A stretch of 64,000 nt of DNA from Molossus alvarezi. Lineage: Eukaryota > Chordata > Mammalia > Chiroptera > Molossidae. The notes below the pieces were generated by a model. That model was given only the letters and a program-made list of their open reading frames with translations. It was not told the origin of the DNA and ran no database searches. The position numbers and the translations under genes were made by a program. This document shows, piece after piece, positions 34,833-46,473 of the stretch. Position 1 is the first letter of the stretch, and every line of letters begins with the position of its first letter. The stretch is from contig CM073896.1 of NCBI GenBank assembly GCA_037176705.1, positions 22,084,708-22,148,707 on the forward strand. The letters run 5' to 3'.

Positions 34833-34853
34833 AAAAAAAAAAAAAAAAAAAAA
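34833..34853 (+). repeat. poly-A expansion inside LINE-1 ORF2
   Basis: A run of about 20 A where the other LINE-1 has mixed sequence (around 1262-1278). It shifts the frame in the endonuclease domain. Confidence 0.85.
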
Positions 34854-35607
34854 GCTGGGGTAGCAATACTCATATCTGATAAAGTAGATTTCAAAGTGAA
34901 GGCCATAAGTAGAGACAAAGAAGGCCACTACATAATATTGAAAGGATCTAGCCAACAGGAAGATATAACCTTGGTAAACATATATGCACCCAATTTAGGA
35001 GCACCAACATATATTAAAAATCTTCTGGAAGACTTCAAAGGAGAAATCAACAGCAATACAATCATAGCAGGGGACTTCAATACCCTGCTGATATCACTGA
35101 ATAGATGTCAAAAAATTAACAAGGAAACACAGACTCTGAAGTGCTAGATCAAATGGATTTAATAAATATCTAAAGAGAATTACACCCCAAAACTACAGAA
35201 TTCACATTCTTCTCAAGTGCACAAAAGAAATTCTCAAAGATAGACCACATGTTAAGGCACAAACTAAGTCTCTACAAGTTCAAGAGGACTGAAATCTTAT
35301 CAAGCATCTTCTCAGTACACAATGGCATGAAACTAGAAGTCAATTGCAAGAAGGACATGCAAAGACATATGAAAACATGGAGGCTAAATAGCATGTTATT
35401 GAACAATGAGTGGGTTACCTTGGAGATCAAGGAAGAAATTTAAAAATGCCGGGAAATCAATGAAAATGAACACACAACAACAAAAAATCTATGGGATGCA
35501 GTGAAAGCAGTTCTGAGAGGAAAATTCATGGCACTACAGGCCTACCTCAGAAGCAAGAAAAATTTCTAATAGACTATCTAACCTCGCAACTTAAAGAACT
35601 AGAAAGC

Positions 35608-35642
35608 AAACAAACAACAACAACAACAACAACAACAACAAA
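35608..35642 (+). repeat. (CAA)n array inside LINE-1 ORF2
   Basis: About ten CAA units, absent from the homologous position near 2040-2060 of the other LINE-1, so it expanded within this copy or lineage. Confidence 0.85.
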
Positions 35643-38469
35643 ACCAGAGCAAGTAGAAGGAAAGTAATAGTGAAGATCATAGCAGAAATAAATGAAATAG
35701 AGACAAAATAACAATTCAAAGGATCAATGAAACAAAGAACTGGTTCTTTAAAAAGATAGAAAATATCGATGGACCCTTAGCTGGACTCACCAAGAAACAG
35801 AGACAGAACTCAAATACACAAAATCAGAAATAAAAGAGGAGAAATAATAACTGACACCACAGAAATATAAAGGATTGTTAACAAATATTAGGAACAATTA
35901 TACGGCAACAAATTCAACAATCTAAGCAAAATGGACAAATTTCTAGAAACACATAGTCTCCCAAAACTGAACAGGGAAAAGATGGAAAACTTGAAAAGAC
36001 CAATAACAACATAAGAAATTGAAGACGTAATCAAGATTCTCCCAGCAAACAAAAGCCCAGGCTTGGATGGCTTCTCGGGGGAGTTTTACCAAACATTTAA
36101 AAAAAGAACTAACACCCATTCTTCTCAAACTATTTCAAAAAATTCTAGAAGAAGGAAGACTTCTAAACTTGTTTTATGAGGCAAGATAATTCTAATTCCA
36201 AAACCAGAAAAAGACGCTACAAAGAAGGAAAACTACAGACCAATATCCGTGATGAACATAGATGCCAAAATCCAGAACAAAATACTAGCAAATCAAATCC
36301 AGCAATACATCCAAAAAATTATTCACTATGACTAAGTGTGATTCATTCAAGGGATGCAAGGCTGATACAATATTCACAAATCAATAAATGTGATGCACCA
36401 CATAAACAAAATGAAAGAAAAATCATATGATCATATCAATAGACGCTGAAAAAGCATTTGACAAAATCCAGCATCCATTTCTGATAAAAATGCTCAGCAA
36501 TCTGGGAATAGAGGGATCATATGTCAACATAATAGAGGCCATGTATGAAAGAGCTATACCCAACATCATACTCAATGGGCAAAAATGAAAAGCATTTCCC
36601 TTAAGAACAGGAACAAGACAAGGAGGCTCACTTTCGCCCCTCTTATTTAACATAGTACTGGAAGACTTAGCCACAGCAATCAGACAGGAAGAAAAAATAA
36701 AAGGGATCCAAATTGGAAAGGAGGAAGTGAAACTGTCATTATTCACAGATGACATGATACCATATGTAGACAACCCCAAAGACTCCATGGAAAATTTACT
36801 AGATGTAATAAATGAATTTGGCAAAGTAGCAGGATACAAAATTAATGTCAAGAAATCAATGGCATTCTTACACACCAATGATTAACTCATAGAAAAAGAA
36901 ACTAAAAAAACAATCCCATTTACCATCACGGCAAAAAAAATTAAGATACCTAGGAATAAACTTAACTAAAGAAATAAAGGACCTATTCGCAGAAAACTAC
37001 AGGTAATTGAAAAAAGAAATAGAGGAAGATATAAAAAAAGTGGAAGCATATACCTTGTTCATGGATTGGAAGAATTAACATCATTAAAATGTTCATACTA
37101 CCCAAAGCAATCTATAGATTCAATGCAATCCCCATCAAAACACCAACGACAGACTTCACAGAACTAGAACAAATACTTCAAAAGTTCATATGGAACCAAA
37201 AAAGACCTCGCATATCCACAGCAATCTTGAAAAAAGAAGAACAAAGTTGGAGGGATCACATTACCAGATTTCAGGTTATACTACAAAGCGACTTTAATCA
37301 AAACAGCCTGGTCCTGGAACAAAAACAGACATATAGACCAGTGGAACAGAACAGAGAACCCAGAAATGGACCCAAGACAATATGCTCAATTAATATTTGA
37401 CAAAGGTGGCAAGAGCATACATTGGAGTAAAGACAGCCTCTTTAATAAATGGTGTTGGGAAAATTGGACAGCTACATGTGAAACTAGACCATCAACTTAC
37501 ACAATACAAAAATAAACTCAAAATGGATAAAATATTTAAATGGGACTCATGAATCCATAAAAATCCTAGAAGAAACTGCAGGCAACAAAATTTCAGACAT
37601 CATATGCAGCAGAATTTTCATTGATACATCACATAAGGCAACAGAAACAAAGGAGAAAATGAACACATGGGACTACATCATACTCAAAAGCTCCTGCACA
37701 GCAAAAGATACAATCATCAAAATGGAAAGGCAACTCACTGTATGGAAGAGCATCATTGCCAATGATATATCAGATAAGGAGTTAATTTCCAATATATATA
37801 TATATAGAATGCTGACACAACTCAACAAAAGGAAAACAAAGAACCCAATTTAAAAAAAAAAATGGGCAGAGGAACTAAAGAGATACCTCTCCAAAAAGGA
37901 CATACAAATGGCTAAAGAGACATATGAAGAAATACTCAACATCACTAATCATCAGAGAAATGCAAATTAAGACAACAATGAGGTATCACCTCATACCTGT
38001 CAGAATGGCTGCCATCAACAAATCATCAAACAAGTGTTGGCGAGGGTGTGGAGAAAAGGAGACTGTAATACACTGCTGGTGGGAATGCAGACTGGTGCAG
38101 CCACTATAGAAAACAATATGATGTTACCTCCAAAAATTAAAAATTGAACTTCTATTTGACCCAGTGATCCCACTTCTAGGAATATACCTTAAGAAGCCTG
38201 AACACCAATTAGAAAGAATATATTTACCCCCATGTTTATAGCAGCATTGTTTACAATAGCTAAGATCTGGAAACAGCCCAAGTGTCCATTGGTAGATGAA
38301 TGGATCAAAAAGCAGTGGTACATATACACAATGGAGTACTATGCAGCTGTAAGAAAGATCTTTTATCTTTTGAGACAACATGGAGGGACCTGGAAAGTAT
38401 TATCCTAAGTGAAACAAGTCAAACAGAGAAAGACAAGTATCACATGATCTCACTTATTTGTGGAATATA

Positions 38470-38716
38470 GTGAACATAACAGTCTGAGGATTGGGGTAGT
38501 CCCAGAGACGTGGAACTGGGGTACAGACTGACAATCCCCAGAAGAGGGCATGGTGGGGGAGAGATAAACCATAGAACTTATATGCATGTGTGCATGAACA
38601 ATGGACATGACAAGAAAGCTGGGGACAGGGCGGGGGGGTGGAGGATGGGGAGAATCAGTTGGGGGGAAAAGGAGAAACATCTGTAACAAAAATAAATTGA
38701 TTAATTAATAAAAAAT
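38470..38716 (+). other. LINE-1 3'UTR with G-rich tract (L1-B)
   Basis: 'ggggacagggcggggggg' with following G-blocks at about 38620-38665 is a likely G-quadruplex. It is followed by 'aacaaaaataaattgatt' and the A-rich tail, the same end structure as the element at 36-5140. Confidence 0.75.
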
Positions 38717-38729
38717 AAACATAAGACTC

Positions 38730-40365
38730 ATTCATATTTCACAAAATAAATGGGTCTCATAGTCTTTGTAGTTGACAATATACATCCAAAATATGGCAAA
38801 TAATTTAACACAATTCCGATGTGGGCTGAGTAGCAGCATCATTTCTATGGCTATCACTTCATGTAAACGTGAATCCATGTTCTTTTTGATGCAATTTAAG
38901 AGTCTGTGAAATGTGTTGCAAACATCTCATCATCTGTCAAGATCAACACAGATGTCCCTCCAGTGAATGAGCTGCCAAAGCATTTCTTCCCCGTGCAGTT
39001 GGTGTTTCTAGCACACACTCAGGGTTTAGAATTCCTAATGAATTTCAACCGGAGTGAAGAGAGCACCAGATCTTTCTCATTTGTGATTCTATCCTCTTTG
39101 TGGGCAACGTCTTTGTGCCATCTATATCCTTCATATGCTCCATGTCACTTACACCTCTAGGATCATGTTTTGATCCCAGGAAATGATAAAATTTGAATAT
39201 TTGTTTTAAGACAAAGACAAATAAAAAAATCGGCCAATTCATTATCCTCTCACAAGTTTGGTATTAAGTTGTTAACACAAAAATTCTTTCAGTACAGTTA
39301 TAGCAGCAGCTTTGAACACAGATCCATTTTAGCCATTTCTCCTGAAAAGGGTCAGAGCTCCACATTGAGGGCAGAGCTTGGGTGCCATGATTTGGGTGAC
39401 TAAGGTTTATTTATATAAAGCAGCCTGTGAGTTGATCCATCTAATAGTTTATAACACCGTTCAGACTGAGGACCATTTCAGCTGTCGTACTTTGTACTCT
39501 TACTCGTACATTGTTTCTAATGCTTATTAGAGGAAGCTGTGACCACGAGAAAGTATTCCTATTAATATCAATAAATGAAAATTTCAGCACCTTATATATT
39601 AGAATGCTGAAAACAAATCTAACTGTAATATAGGAGACAAACATTCATGTGTTAAGTCAGGGATTTATTTAAATATCAATTAGGCACCTACTAAGTGCCA
39701 AGAATTTTTCTGGGAACTGGAGAAAAAAAAAATTATCCTTTCCCTCACATAGTTCGAGAGACAATCTTGCCTAGAAGTTAGACATTTCAACAGACATCAT
39801 AGCAGGAAATAGTAAGAATAACAATAGATGTATGCTTAGACATAGAGACAGCATTGATGAATATGGCGATTTTTAAGTCTGATAAAACAGGTTAGGAACG
39901 TTTCACTCATTAGATGTAAGATACATTTAGTTAGTGTAGTTCCTTTTTAATAAAGCTTCATCATTTTACCAAGAACATTTTAGGGTAAACTAAAAGAAGA
40001 GTAAAGTAACAGGTGAGACCAATTACAAGTGAGAAGATTTTGTTTTAGTGCTGACAAAACAAAAAAATCACACCTAAGGTACTTAGAGAACAACCACTAA
40101 AAAAATGAGCAGGGGCCATGCATGAGTAGGCATTTTACAGACAAGGGAATACAAATGTTAACAAATATACACAGATGAGGAGAATCACAATTAATCTCTG
40201 AAATGAAAATACCACCACACTCACGTGGACGAAAATATGTCTGATAAAACCTTATATTGGGGATGCTGTATATCCACATGATATATACTGCTGCTAAATA
40301 TGTAAATTTCTCCGAACATTTTAGAAAAGAATTTGCTATTTCCTTCTATTGTGTAGCAAGCATAT
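38730..40365. other. mostly unique sequence; possible ancient repeat near 39660-39860
   Basis: No gene is supported. 39660-39800 ('ggcacctactaagtgccaag', 'tttctgggaactgg') resembles the start of the ancient L2-like repeat seen at 23390 and 29755, but weakly. The rest shows no recognisable feature. Confidence 0.45.
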
Positions 40366-40369
40366 CCTC

Positions 40370-40760
40370 CATGATCAACATTTCTACTCCTGCAAACACA
40401 GCAAGGAGACCCACAGCAAAATTATTCACGATAGCAAAAGTGCAGAAATCTCCTAAATGCTCATCACAAAAAATTAGATAAATTGTGATATATTTACACA
40501 AAAGTACAGTAAAAAGCAAAACAAAAACTACAGGCAGACTGCAATTTACGTACAAATAGCAATATAGGGTAAATATAAGCCCCCAAAGATTAAATATTGC
40601 ATACTTTTTGCATAAAATTAAACAAATAGATTAAATTATTTTTAGAATAGATATAGATATAAGAAAACAAAACAAAAAGAGAAATTAATGATGAACATAA
40701 AATTTAAGATAATGTTTGAGGAAAACAGGAGGGTAAGTTAGTTATAGGATGGGGGGACTT
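40370..40760 (+). mobile_element. old LINE-1 3' fragment (probable)
   Basis: 'caacatttctactcctgcaa', 'aaattattcacgatagcaaa', 'gtgatatatttacaca' and 'actgcaatttacgt' follow the order of the ORF2 C-terminus of placental LINE-1. The copy is heavily degraded. Confidence 0.5.
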
Positions 40761-42410
40761 AAATTAGATGTAAATTATTTTCAAGATTTCAACTTTTGCT
40801 ATAGGTAATGGATTTATGGTTGCTTATTACATTCTTAGAAAAAAAATTAAGAAATTAAATTTTTATAAAGTAGGTGGTACATAGAACAACGATGAGAGTA
40901 TGTCATGAACCAATAAGTAATATAAATACAAGTCTGTGAAACTGTGGTCTTGTGTATGTACAAATATATAAAAATAAATATACACGAGACTATGCTGAAT
41001 ATTCTAGACCGAGTAAACTATGTTATCTGTTAAATTTCTGCTATATGCTTGATTATCCTCTTTTCTGAGTACAGTATAATCCTGGTTAAGTATTATGGTT
41101 AATTCATTTCTGGATAACTTAGATTTCTGTGTATTTCTCACAGTCAACCATTAACCCCCTCCCCTCACAGCTCATAACCAAATCTTGATGAAAATTATCT
41201 GAGTACCAATAGAGGGACCAGGCTGTTTTATTATTTTGATGGAGGAAAGAAAGAGCAAATCATAATCTCTTTGGTAAGAAGATCACCTACCTTTTAAGAT
41301 TTTGTGGATCAGGTTGTAATTCAACAATTGGAAGTTTCGTGAGAAAAAAGAAAAATATTGTTGATCAACTTGGGGACGAGGCTAAAACTTTTGCTACTCT
41401 CTCCATATCTGTTGTTTATACAATGGAAACCTACTCAGCATTCATTTAAAGAGCTTAAAAAAGAACTTGTATCCCAGAAAAATAAATAAAATGCATTTGT
41501 TAAAATTTTACCATGTGCTCTTTTTTTTCTTCCAAAAAAAAAATCAGTGTGGGGCAAGCGGGTCATTGCTTTCTTGAAATTTGACAACACAGTCAGAAGC
41601 TGCGTCGATCACTCTGTTGCTGTATCTCCGCACTAAGCACACTTGCGGGCTGGCACTTTTTCAGAAAGACTCACATTCATCTTCCTGTCAGAACATTCTT
41701 GGAATGGAAGCTATACTTTGTCTTCTTGATGTTTGCAAAGCTTTAGAAAATCCAACGTCAATTGGCAGAGAGTTGAGGCATGTTATACAATATTCAAATT
41801 AAGAGTGAAATTTCCATTGATGCTTTATGCTGTGTTACTGGCTTGAAAATAAAATTTTAGCAACAAATTTTGCAGAAGTATATTCTATTAAGAGACACAA
41901 TTCTGTGATGTAGAAATACACACACAAAAAAGGAAACTGGTTAGAATATTTTAGAAGCTATAAATTTGCAAGGTGACAGAAGCTTATTTTTGTGCAACTT
42001 TGTATGATCACCTCTATGTGGCCTCATAACATGAAGATTCCATTATTCTAGACTTTGGATTATATTACTCATACAGTAATATTTTATTGATGCAAACATG
42101 TCAAAATCTATTTTTCTGCACTTGTGTGTATATAAAACCAAAACGCACAAAATCAAAATATTCCAATACATTAATATTTGATACTAGTCAGGCAAGATAA
42201 AATTTAGCAAGGACACAAAAAGGGTTATAATTTGAGATAAAAAAAAAAAAAAACCCACAAAAGTAAAAAAAAAATAAAAAAGAAGTCTACAGAAATGTGA
42301 AGATAATAACAAGAATATGATTATTTAATTATTCCGAGAAAATAAACCTATGGCAAAAATAACCAGTGGCTGTGAATGGGTAGAGTCTAACTCAAACATT
42401 CATTTTTCTC
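40761..42410. other. unique AT-rich sequence, no gene supported
   Basis: 1.6 kb. A-runs at 42239-42254 and nearby. The frame at 41581-41802 (73 codons, plus) is of near-normal composition but has no recognised family. Confidence 0.45.
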
Positions 42411-42419
42411 TTTAGCTTT

Positions 42420-42765
42420 CAGTAAGTGATCTCCAACGGTCACGTGGCTAAAAGAGAGTTTCCTCCAGTCTGCCTTAGAGTTCTGGTGCCAAAGTGACTG
42501 AAGTCTGGGGAAAATACCTTAGCCGAAGTATTGTGTGGGACATTCCTGAAGTTCTTTTCACCTCCCTTCTTACTACTTTATTTCTTGACTGAGGTTTCAG
42601 CTGACTTCTTGTAACACTTGAGAGTGGAAGCTGTAAGCAGCAAAACCACCGCAGGGCTTGTGACTAGGACACAATGGAGCCGCCACACAAGCTCCTCCTG
42701 CCTACTCCCAGACTTCTTTCCTACTGGGGAAATAAAGTGCTACATTGTTTAAGTGACAGCATTAT
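42420..42765 (+). mobile_element. possible MaLR-like LTR fragment
   Basis: The end 'ggggaaataaagtgctacattgtttaag' resembles the polyadenylation-signal end of MaLR/MLT1 LTRs. The 5' part is not recognisable, so this is tentative. Confidence 0.3.
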
Positions 42766-42849
42766 TCACAACTCAACCTAACTCTTACTGATATAAGATC
42801 CAATAACAATAACTATGTATCCCCAATATAATAGAGATAATATAATCTC

Positions 42850-43210
42850 CACATTAGTCCCAGAATTCAAAACCCTTTACAATCTCATTTAAATGGCTTT
42901 CTAAAACCACTTCCAACTAAATGTCCAACTCATTTTACTTCCTGTGTATGAATATTCTTTTCATGGTCTCACTATGTTTTGGTTCATTTTATCTTCACTC
43001 ATGTTCCCTCTCTCTCTCTATTCGACGTCATGTTCTCAAGTCCTCTGTCTTTGAGAAACCTGCTCCAACCTTTAGGAGTCCTTTGTTGATTATCCAGTTT
43101 AGGGAATCTCACGTCTTCATGTTGATTTACCTATTTTTAAAAATCAAACATTTGTACTTAATTGCATCCTGTTTTACGACACATCTTACATTGTTTTCCT
43201 AAGTTGCTAC
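42850..43210 (+). mobile_element. possible L2 3' region fragment
   Basis: 'ccctttacaatctcatttaa...ccacttccaac' and later 'ctcatgttccctctctct' follow the order of an ancient L2 3' region. Diverged and tentative. Confidence 0.3.
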
Positions 43211-43500
43211 TTAATGTTTATTTTTTACCCTCCTGTGTGTTCACTTGTACTGGTCACCATAACTATGCTTAAGTCATCAGCTGTAACTATCTACTAGGAA
43301 AAGCACACAAATAATTAACAAAAATATAAAACTCCCGTTCGTTGGTTTCCAGTCTTGGAGAAGGGTGGTCTCATGTGGTCCTCTACTTGGCCGCGTCCTC
43401 GCCGCGCACGTCCGACCAGTTCCCCCTTCCTGCTCTTCTGCCTTCTTCACTGTCTGCAGTCTCTACTCTTTTCCATGTCTGTTTTCACTGCCTTAGTTCA
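43211..43500. other. unique sequence with a local CpG cluster
   Basis: 43388-43413 carries six CpGs in 26 bp inside AT-rich DNA. No promoter or exon is supported. Confidence 0.4.
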
Positions 43501-43511
43501 GCCACATCTTT

Positions 43512-43795
43512 GTTTTCATTATTATTAATTTTAATTGTTAATTTTTCAAACTTATCTTTATTGTTTAATGTATTACAGATGGCTCCCCTTTTCCTCCCCC
43601 ACTGACTCCTTCCTTCCTGCTCCCTCCCCCTCCTACCTTCTCCACCCTATTGTCTGTGTCCATTGGTTATAAGTTCTTTGGTTTATCTGTTGCTGACCAC
43701 CCTCCCCCCACACACCCTTGCTTTGAGGTTCCTCAGTCAAACAACCAGCTTGTACTTCTTAGGTTCCCTTCACCTTTTTCAATGGATGAAAACAG
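43512..43795 (-). mobile_element. LINE-1 3'UTR stub, 11-bp TSD
   Basis: On the plus strand: T-rich tail, 'tacagatggctccccttttc' C-rich tract, then 'gtccattggttataagttct', the complement of bat LINE-1 3'UTR. Perfect flanks GCCACATCTTT at 43501-43511 and 43796-43806. Confidence 0.85.
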
Positions 43796-43898
43796 GCCAC
43801 ATCTTTAATTGTTAATTGGCCCTGCTTGCTCTTCTGTAGTCTTCCTCTAAAGTGATTTTAGGAGAATGAGCTTATTCCTGTTATCCCAAGCTTTTTTT

Positions 43899-44107
43899 AT
43901 TTATTGATTGATTGATTTTTAGAGAGAGAGGAAGGGAGAGGGAGAGATAGAAACATCAATGAGAGAGAACATTGATTGGCTGCCTCCTGCATGTCCCCCA
44001 CTGGGGATTGGGCCCACAACCTGAACATATGCCCTGAGTGGGAATCGAACCGGTGACCTCTTAATTCACCGGTCGATGCTCAACCACTGAGCCACACTGG
44101 CCAGGCA
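43899..44107 (-). mobile_element. VES SINE, reverse orientation
   Basis: Minus-strand VES with head complement 'gagccacactggccaggc', B-box complement 'gaatcgaaccgg' and GA-rich tract. Imperfect TSD TATC(C/T)CAAGCT(T/G)TTTTT at about 43882-43898 and 44108-44124. Confidence 0.93.
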
Positions 44108-44249
44108 TATCTCAAGCTGTTTTTTCAAAGAATTTACCATTGATTTTTGTGATACAGTCTTCATGCAACCTAAGTATAGTTGGTAAGTTCCACCAATAGC
44201 TGGAAGCTGACTTCCCCAATCTCATCTCTTGGTTGATTTCCTTTCTGTG

Positions 44250-44575
44250 TTTGATTGCTAGGGCTTCTATAACAAAGTAGCTCAGACTGGGTGGCTGAAA
44301 CAACAGAAATGTATTTTCTCATAGTTCTTGAGAATAAAAGTCCAAGATCATGGCGTCCTTAAGTTTCTCCTGAGACCCTGCCTCTGGCTTGCAGAAGACT
44401 GAAATCTTGCCATCTTTCCTTTGTGCAGAAGGGCCCTTGATCTCTCTCTCTGTGTCCTAATTTCTTCTTATAAGGACACTAGTCAGATGGGGTTGGGGTC
44501 CACCCTAATGGTTTCATTTCAACTTAATTGTTCTTATCTTCAAATACATTCAGTTTCTGAGGTACTGGGGAACAG
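44250..44575 (-). mobile_element. MLT1-type MaLR LTR
   Basis: Antisense wording on the plus strand: 'gattgctagggcttctataa', 'cagactgggtggctgaaac', 'ataaggacactagtcag' and 'ggtccaccctaatgg'. LTR on the minus strand. Confidence 0.82.
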
Positions 44576-45545
44576 CTGTTCCTTAAACTGTAGTTTAAAA
44601 CTCTGTCTCTGCAGATACCCCAAAGGTAGCAAACTCTTCCTTTCTTCTTCTCTCCCTTCCCATTTCTTTCCTGCCCCCATCCCATTTTTGAGAACTTTGC
44701 ATAAGTTTCCGCCTCCCTGCTTATATTCAGGTTACTGCCAACTCAACCATTGTGATTCTGCTCAGAATGTGTTCCTCTGCACAGTATCCTCAGAATTTCC
44801 ATTCCTGACCATTTCCCCGTTTCTATGTCCCCCACAGTGATTTACAAAGCCCTCCTATGTGCCCCTGTGTAAATTTTGATTATCTTTGGAAGAGTATGAA
44901 CAACTAAAGGGTCTCAAAACCGTGTTCTATGGTCACATGATGATCATCTTCATCAGGGTGAATTTCAAACCCCTTCGCCTGGTACATGAGCTCCATCAAT
45001 AGCTGGCCCCTCGAAGGGAACTCGGACTCATTTTTCAATCCCCATTCTAGAGAAAGCTGCATGTTTCGGATTTAAGGTAAAGAAAAATTTGAATCAGGGT
45101 AAAAGTAAAGCTTTCTCTTGGTTGTTCCCTTTTGTAATGCACAATAGTGTATGCCATTTTGACACTTTGTGATGACTTTATGAATCCACTCACTGACAAA
45201 CTGAGGGACAATTGAAGAAAACAAGCATCACTTCTGTGTAAAATAAAATAGGCCAACGTGGTAATGAAAATAAAATAACTTTTTTTTTTTTTCTGACCAC
45301 ATTATCTTGTCTAATTTCCACTCTTGTCAAGAAAAAAAAATGTTGAGAAATGTCTCAAGGGTACCCACTTAGGAGGAAGGCAAGTGGTAAGTCACCAATT
45401 GATTAGTTTCTTCAGCAAAACACTTCATGGTTTGTTTCTGTTATTTTGTTGCAACACATATTTAAATTGGAAGAACTACAAAGGTTCCTGAATTTTAAGC
45501 ACGTGACTTAGTTGCAAATACAACATTGTAGCATAAATTATATTT
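44576..45545. other. unique sequence, no gene supported
   Basis: About 1 kb. The 44421-44840 frame (plus, 139 codons) begins in the LTR and runs into CT-rich sequence, so it is not credible. T-run at 45281-45292. Nothing else. Confidence 0.5.
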
Positions 45546-45554
45546 AAGGTAAAG

Positions 45555-45775
45555 GCAGTGTGATGTCATGGTTACAAGCAACAGGTTCTGAGTTTAAATC
45601 CTGATGTTGTAGTTAACAGCTGTGAGACTTTGGGAGAACAGTTAGTTAATTATTAGTAGAATGATAGTAACATTGCCTAATTCATGGGATATTCTGAAAA
45701 TCAAGGAAGATAACATATATTATGTAATTAGTACAGTGCACAGCACACAGGATGATACTAGGTCGATGTCACTGT
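45555..45775 (+). mobile_element. MIR SINE
   Basis: Order: 'gtgatgtcatggttacaagc', 'ctgagtttaaatcctgatg', 'aacagctgtgagactttggg' and 'cattgcctaattcatggg', ending 'acagtgcacagcacacag'. Confidence 0.78.
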
Positions 45776-45814
45776 AGTTTTTCTCTCTCTCTCTTCTATT
45801 CATGTTTTTTGTTG

Positions 45815-46215
45815 TCAAGGTTTGAGCCCTGCCTGTACCACTTATCAGCTGTGTGACCACGGCAGGGTGGCTTGACCTTTTTGTGACTGTTTTTTCATTT
45901 GTAAAATGAAGCTAGTAATACTTAATCGTTTTGCTGTTAGTATTATTATTTATTATTATTATTTTAAATCCTCACCTGAGGATATGTATTTTTTATAGAT
46001 TTTAGAGAGGGATGGAGAGAGAAAAACACTGTCTACACCCCAACTTGGGATCAAATCTGCACCTGGGCATGTGCCCTGCCCAAGATTCAAACCCATGACC
46101 CATGACGAGACAATGCTCCGACCACCTGAGCACAAAGGCCATGGCAGTTTGCCTTGAGTATTGAATACATCAATAAATTTAGTTCTCTTAGAATAGTGAT
46201 GGTCACACAAAAGAT
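45815..46215 (+). mobile_element. second MIR SINE, split by a VES SINE
   Basis: 'ggtttgagccctgcctgtac', 'cttatcagctgtgtgacc' and 'catttgtaaaatgaagctag', then the VES insertion, then 'gagtattgaatacatcaata'. It lies 40 bp after the previous MIR and is also sense oriented. Confidence 0.65.
45964..46143 (-). mobile_element. VES SINE, reverse orientation, in an MIR
   Basis: On the plus strand: 'aaatcctcacctgaggatat', GA-rich tract and 'cctgggcatgtgccctg', ending with the degraded head complement 'acctgagcacaaaggcca'. An older, more diverged copy. Confidence 0.82.
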
Positions 46216-46456
46216 GTTCAGTGAAGGTTGGTTACAGTTTGAACTAGCCATCAACTTTTTGAGCTATTCACAGGACTGGGTTTTTCAAGTCAGATATCAT
46301 AAGCAATATTAATGTAAACTAAATGATTTCAAGCATACTAACAAAAGGTTCATCAAGGACGGCTCTCCAAGTCTTTCCTTCCTATAACAGACATGTTACT
46401 CTAGCCCAGAATAGGTAAGTGGGATGTTCATGGTTTCTCACATAGTGGGGAGCATT
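46216..46456. other. unique sequence
   Basis: Short interval between SINEs; nothing recognised. Confidence 0.5.
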
Positions 46457-46473
46457 CAAATTATGAAACATTT

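Larger units (their letters stand above)
34650..38467 (+). pseudogene. LINE-1 ORF2 remnant (L1-B)
   Basis: Endonuclease: NGLN-like start near 34670-34690 and QETH at 34751-34762. The SDH box at 35312-35320 reads Ser-Val-His, so its Asp is lost. Reverse transcriptase: '[16 protein letters not shown]' region near 36055-36100, [13 protein letters not shown] near 36437-36475, RTGTRQG near 36605-36625, and an FTDD catalytic box at about 36741-36752 with both Asp residues kept. Disrupted by a 20-A run at about 34833-34853, a CAA array at 35608-35642, and several stops and frameshifts. Confidence 0.85.
31993..38716 (+). mobile_element. full-length-type LINE-1 with 13-bp TSD (L1-B)
   Basis: A 6.7-kb LINE-1 in sense orientation: 5'UTR 31993-33707, ORF1 remnant, ORF2 remnant, 3'UTR and A-rich tail. 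The perfect 13-bp TSD AAACATAAGACTC is at 31980-31992 and 38717-38729, next to a T-then-A tract that suits LINE-1 endonuclease. Removing the element restores contiguous sequence. It shares family with 36-5140, but the 5'UTR is present here. Frameshifts, expanded A-runs and stops disable both ORFs. Confidence 0.95.

Noticed and set aside
36423..36878. 151-codon minus-strand frame
   Set aside because: It is the antisense shadow of the LINE-1 reverse-transcriptase region.
44421..44840. 139-codon plus-strand frame
   Set aside because: It starts inside an antisense MLT1 LTR and continues into CT-rich DNA.
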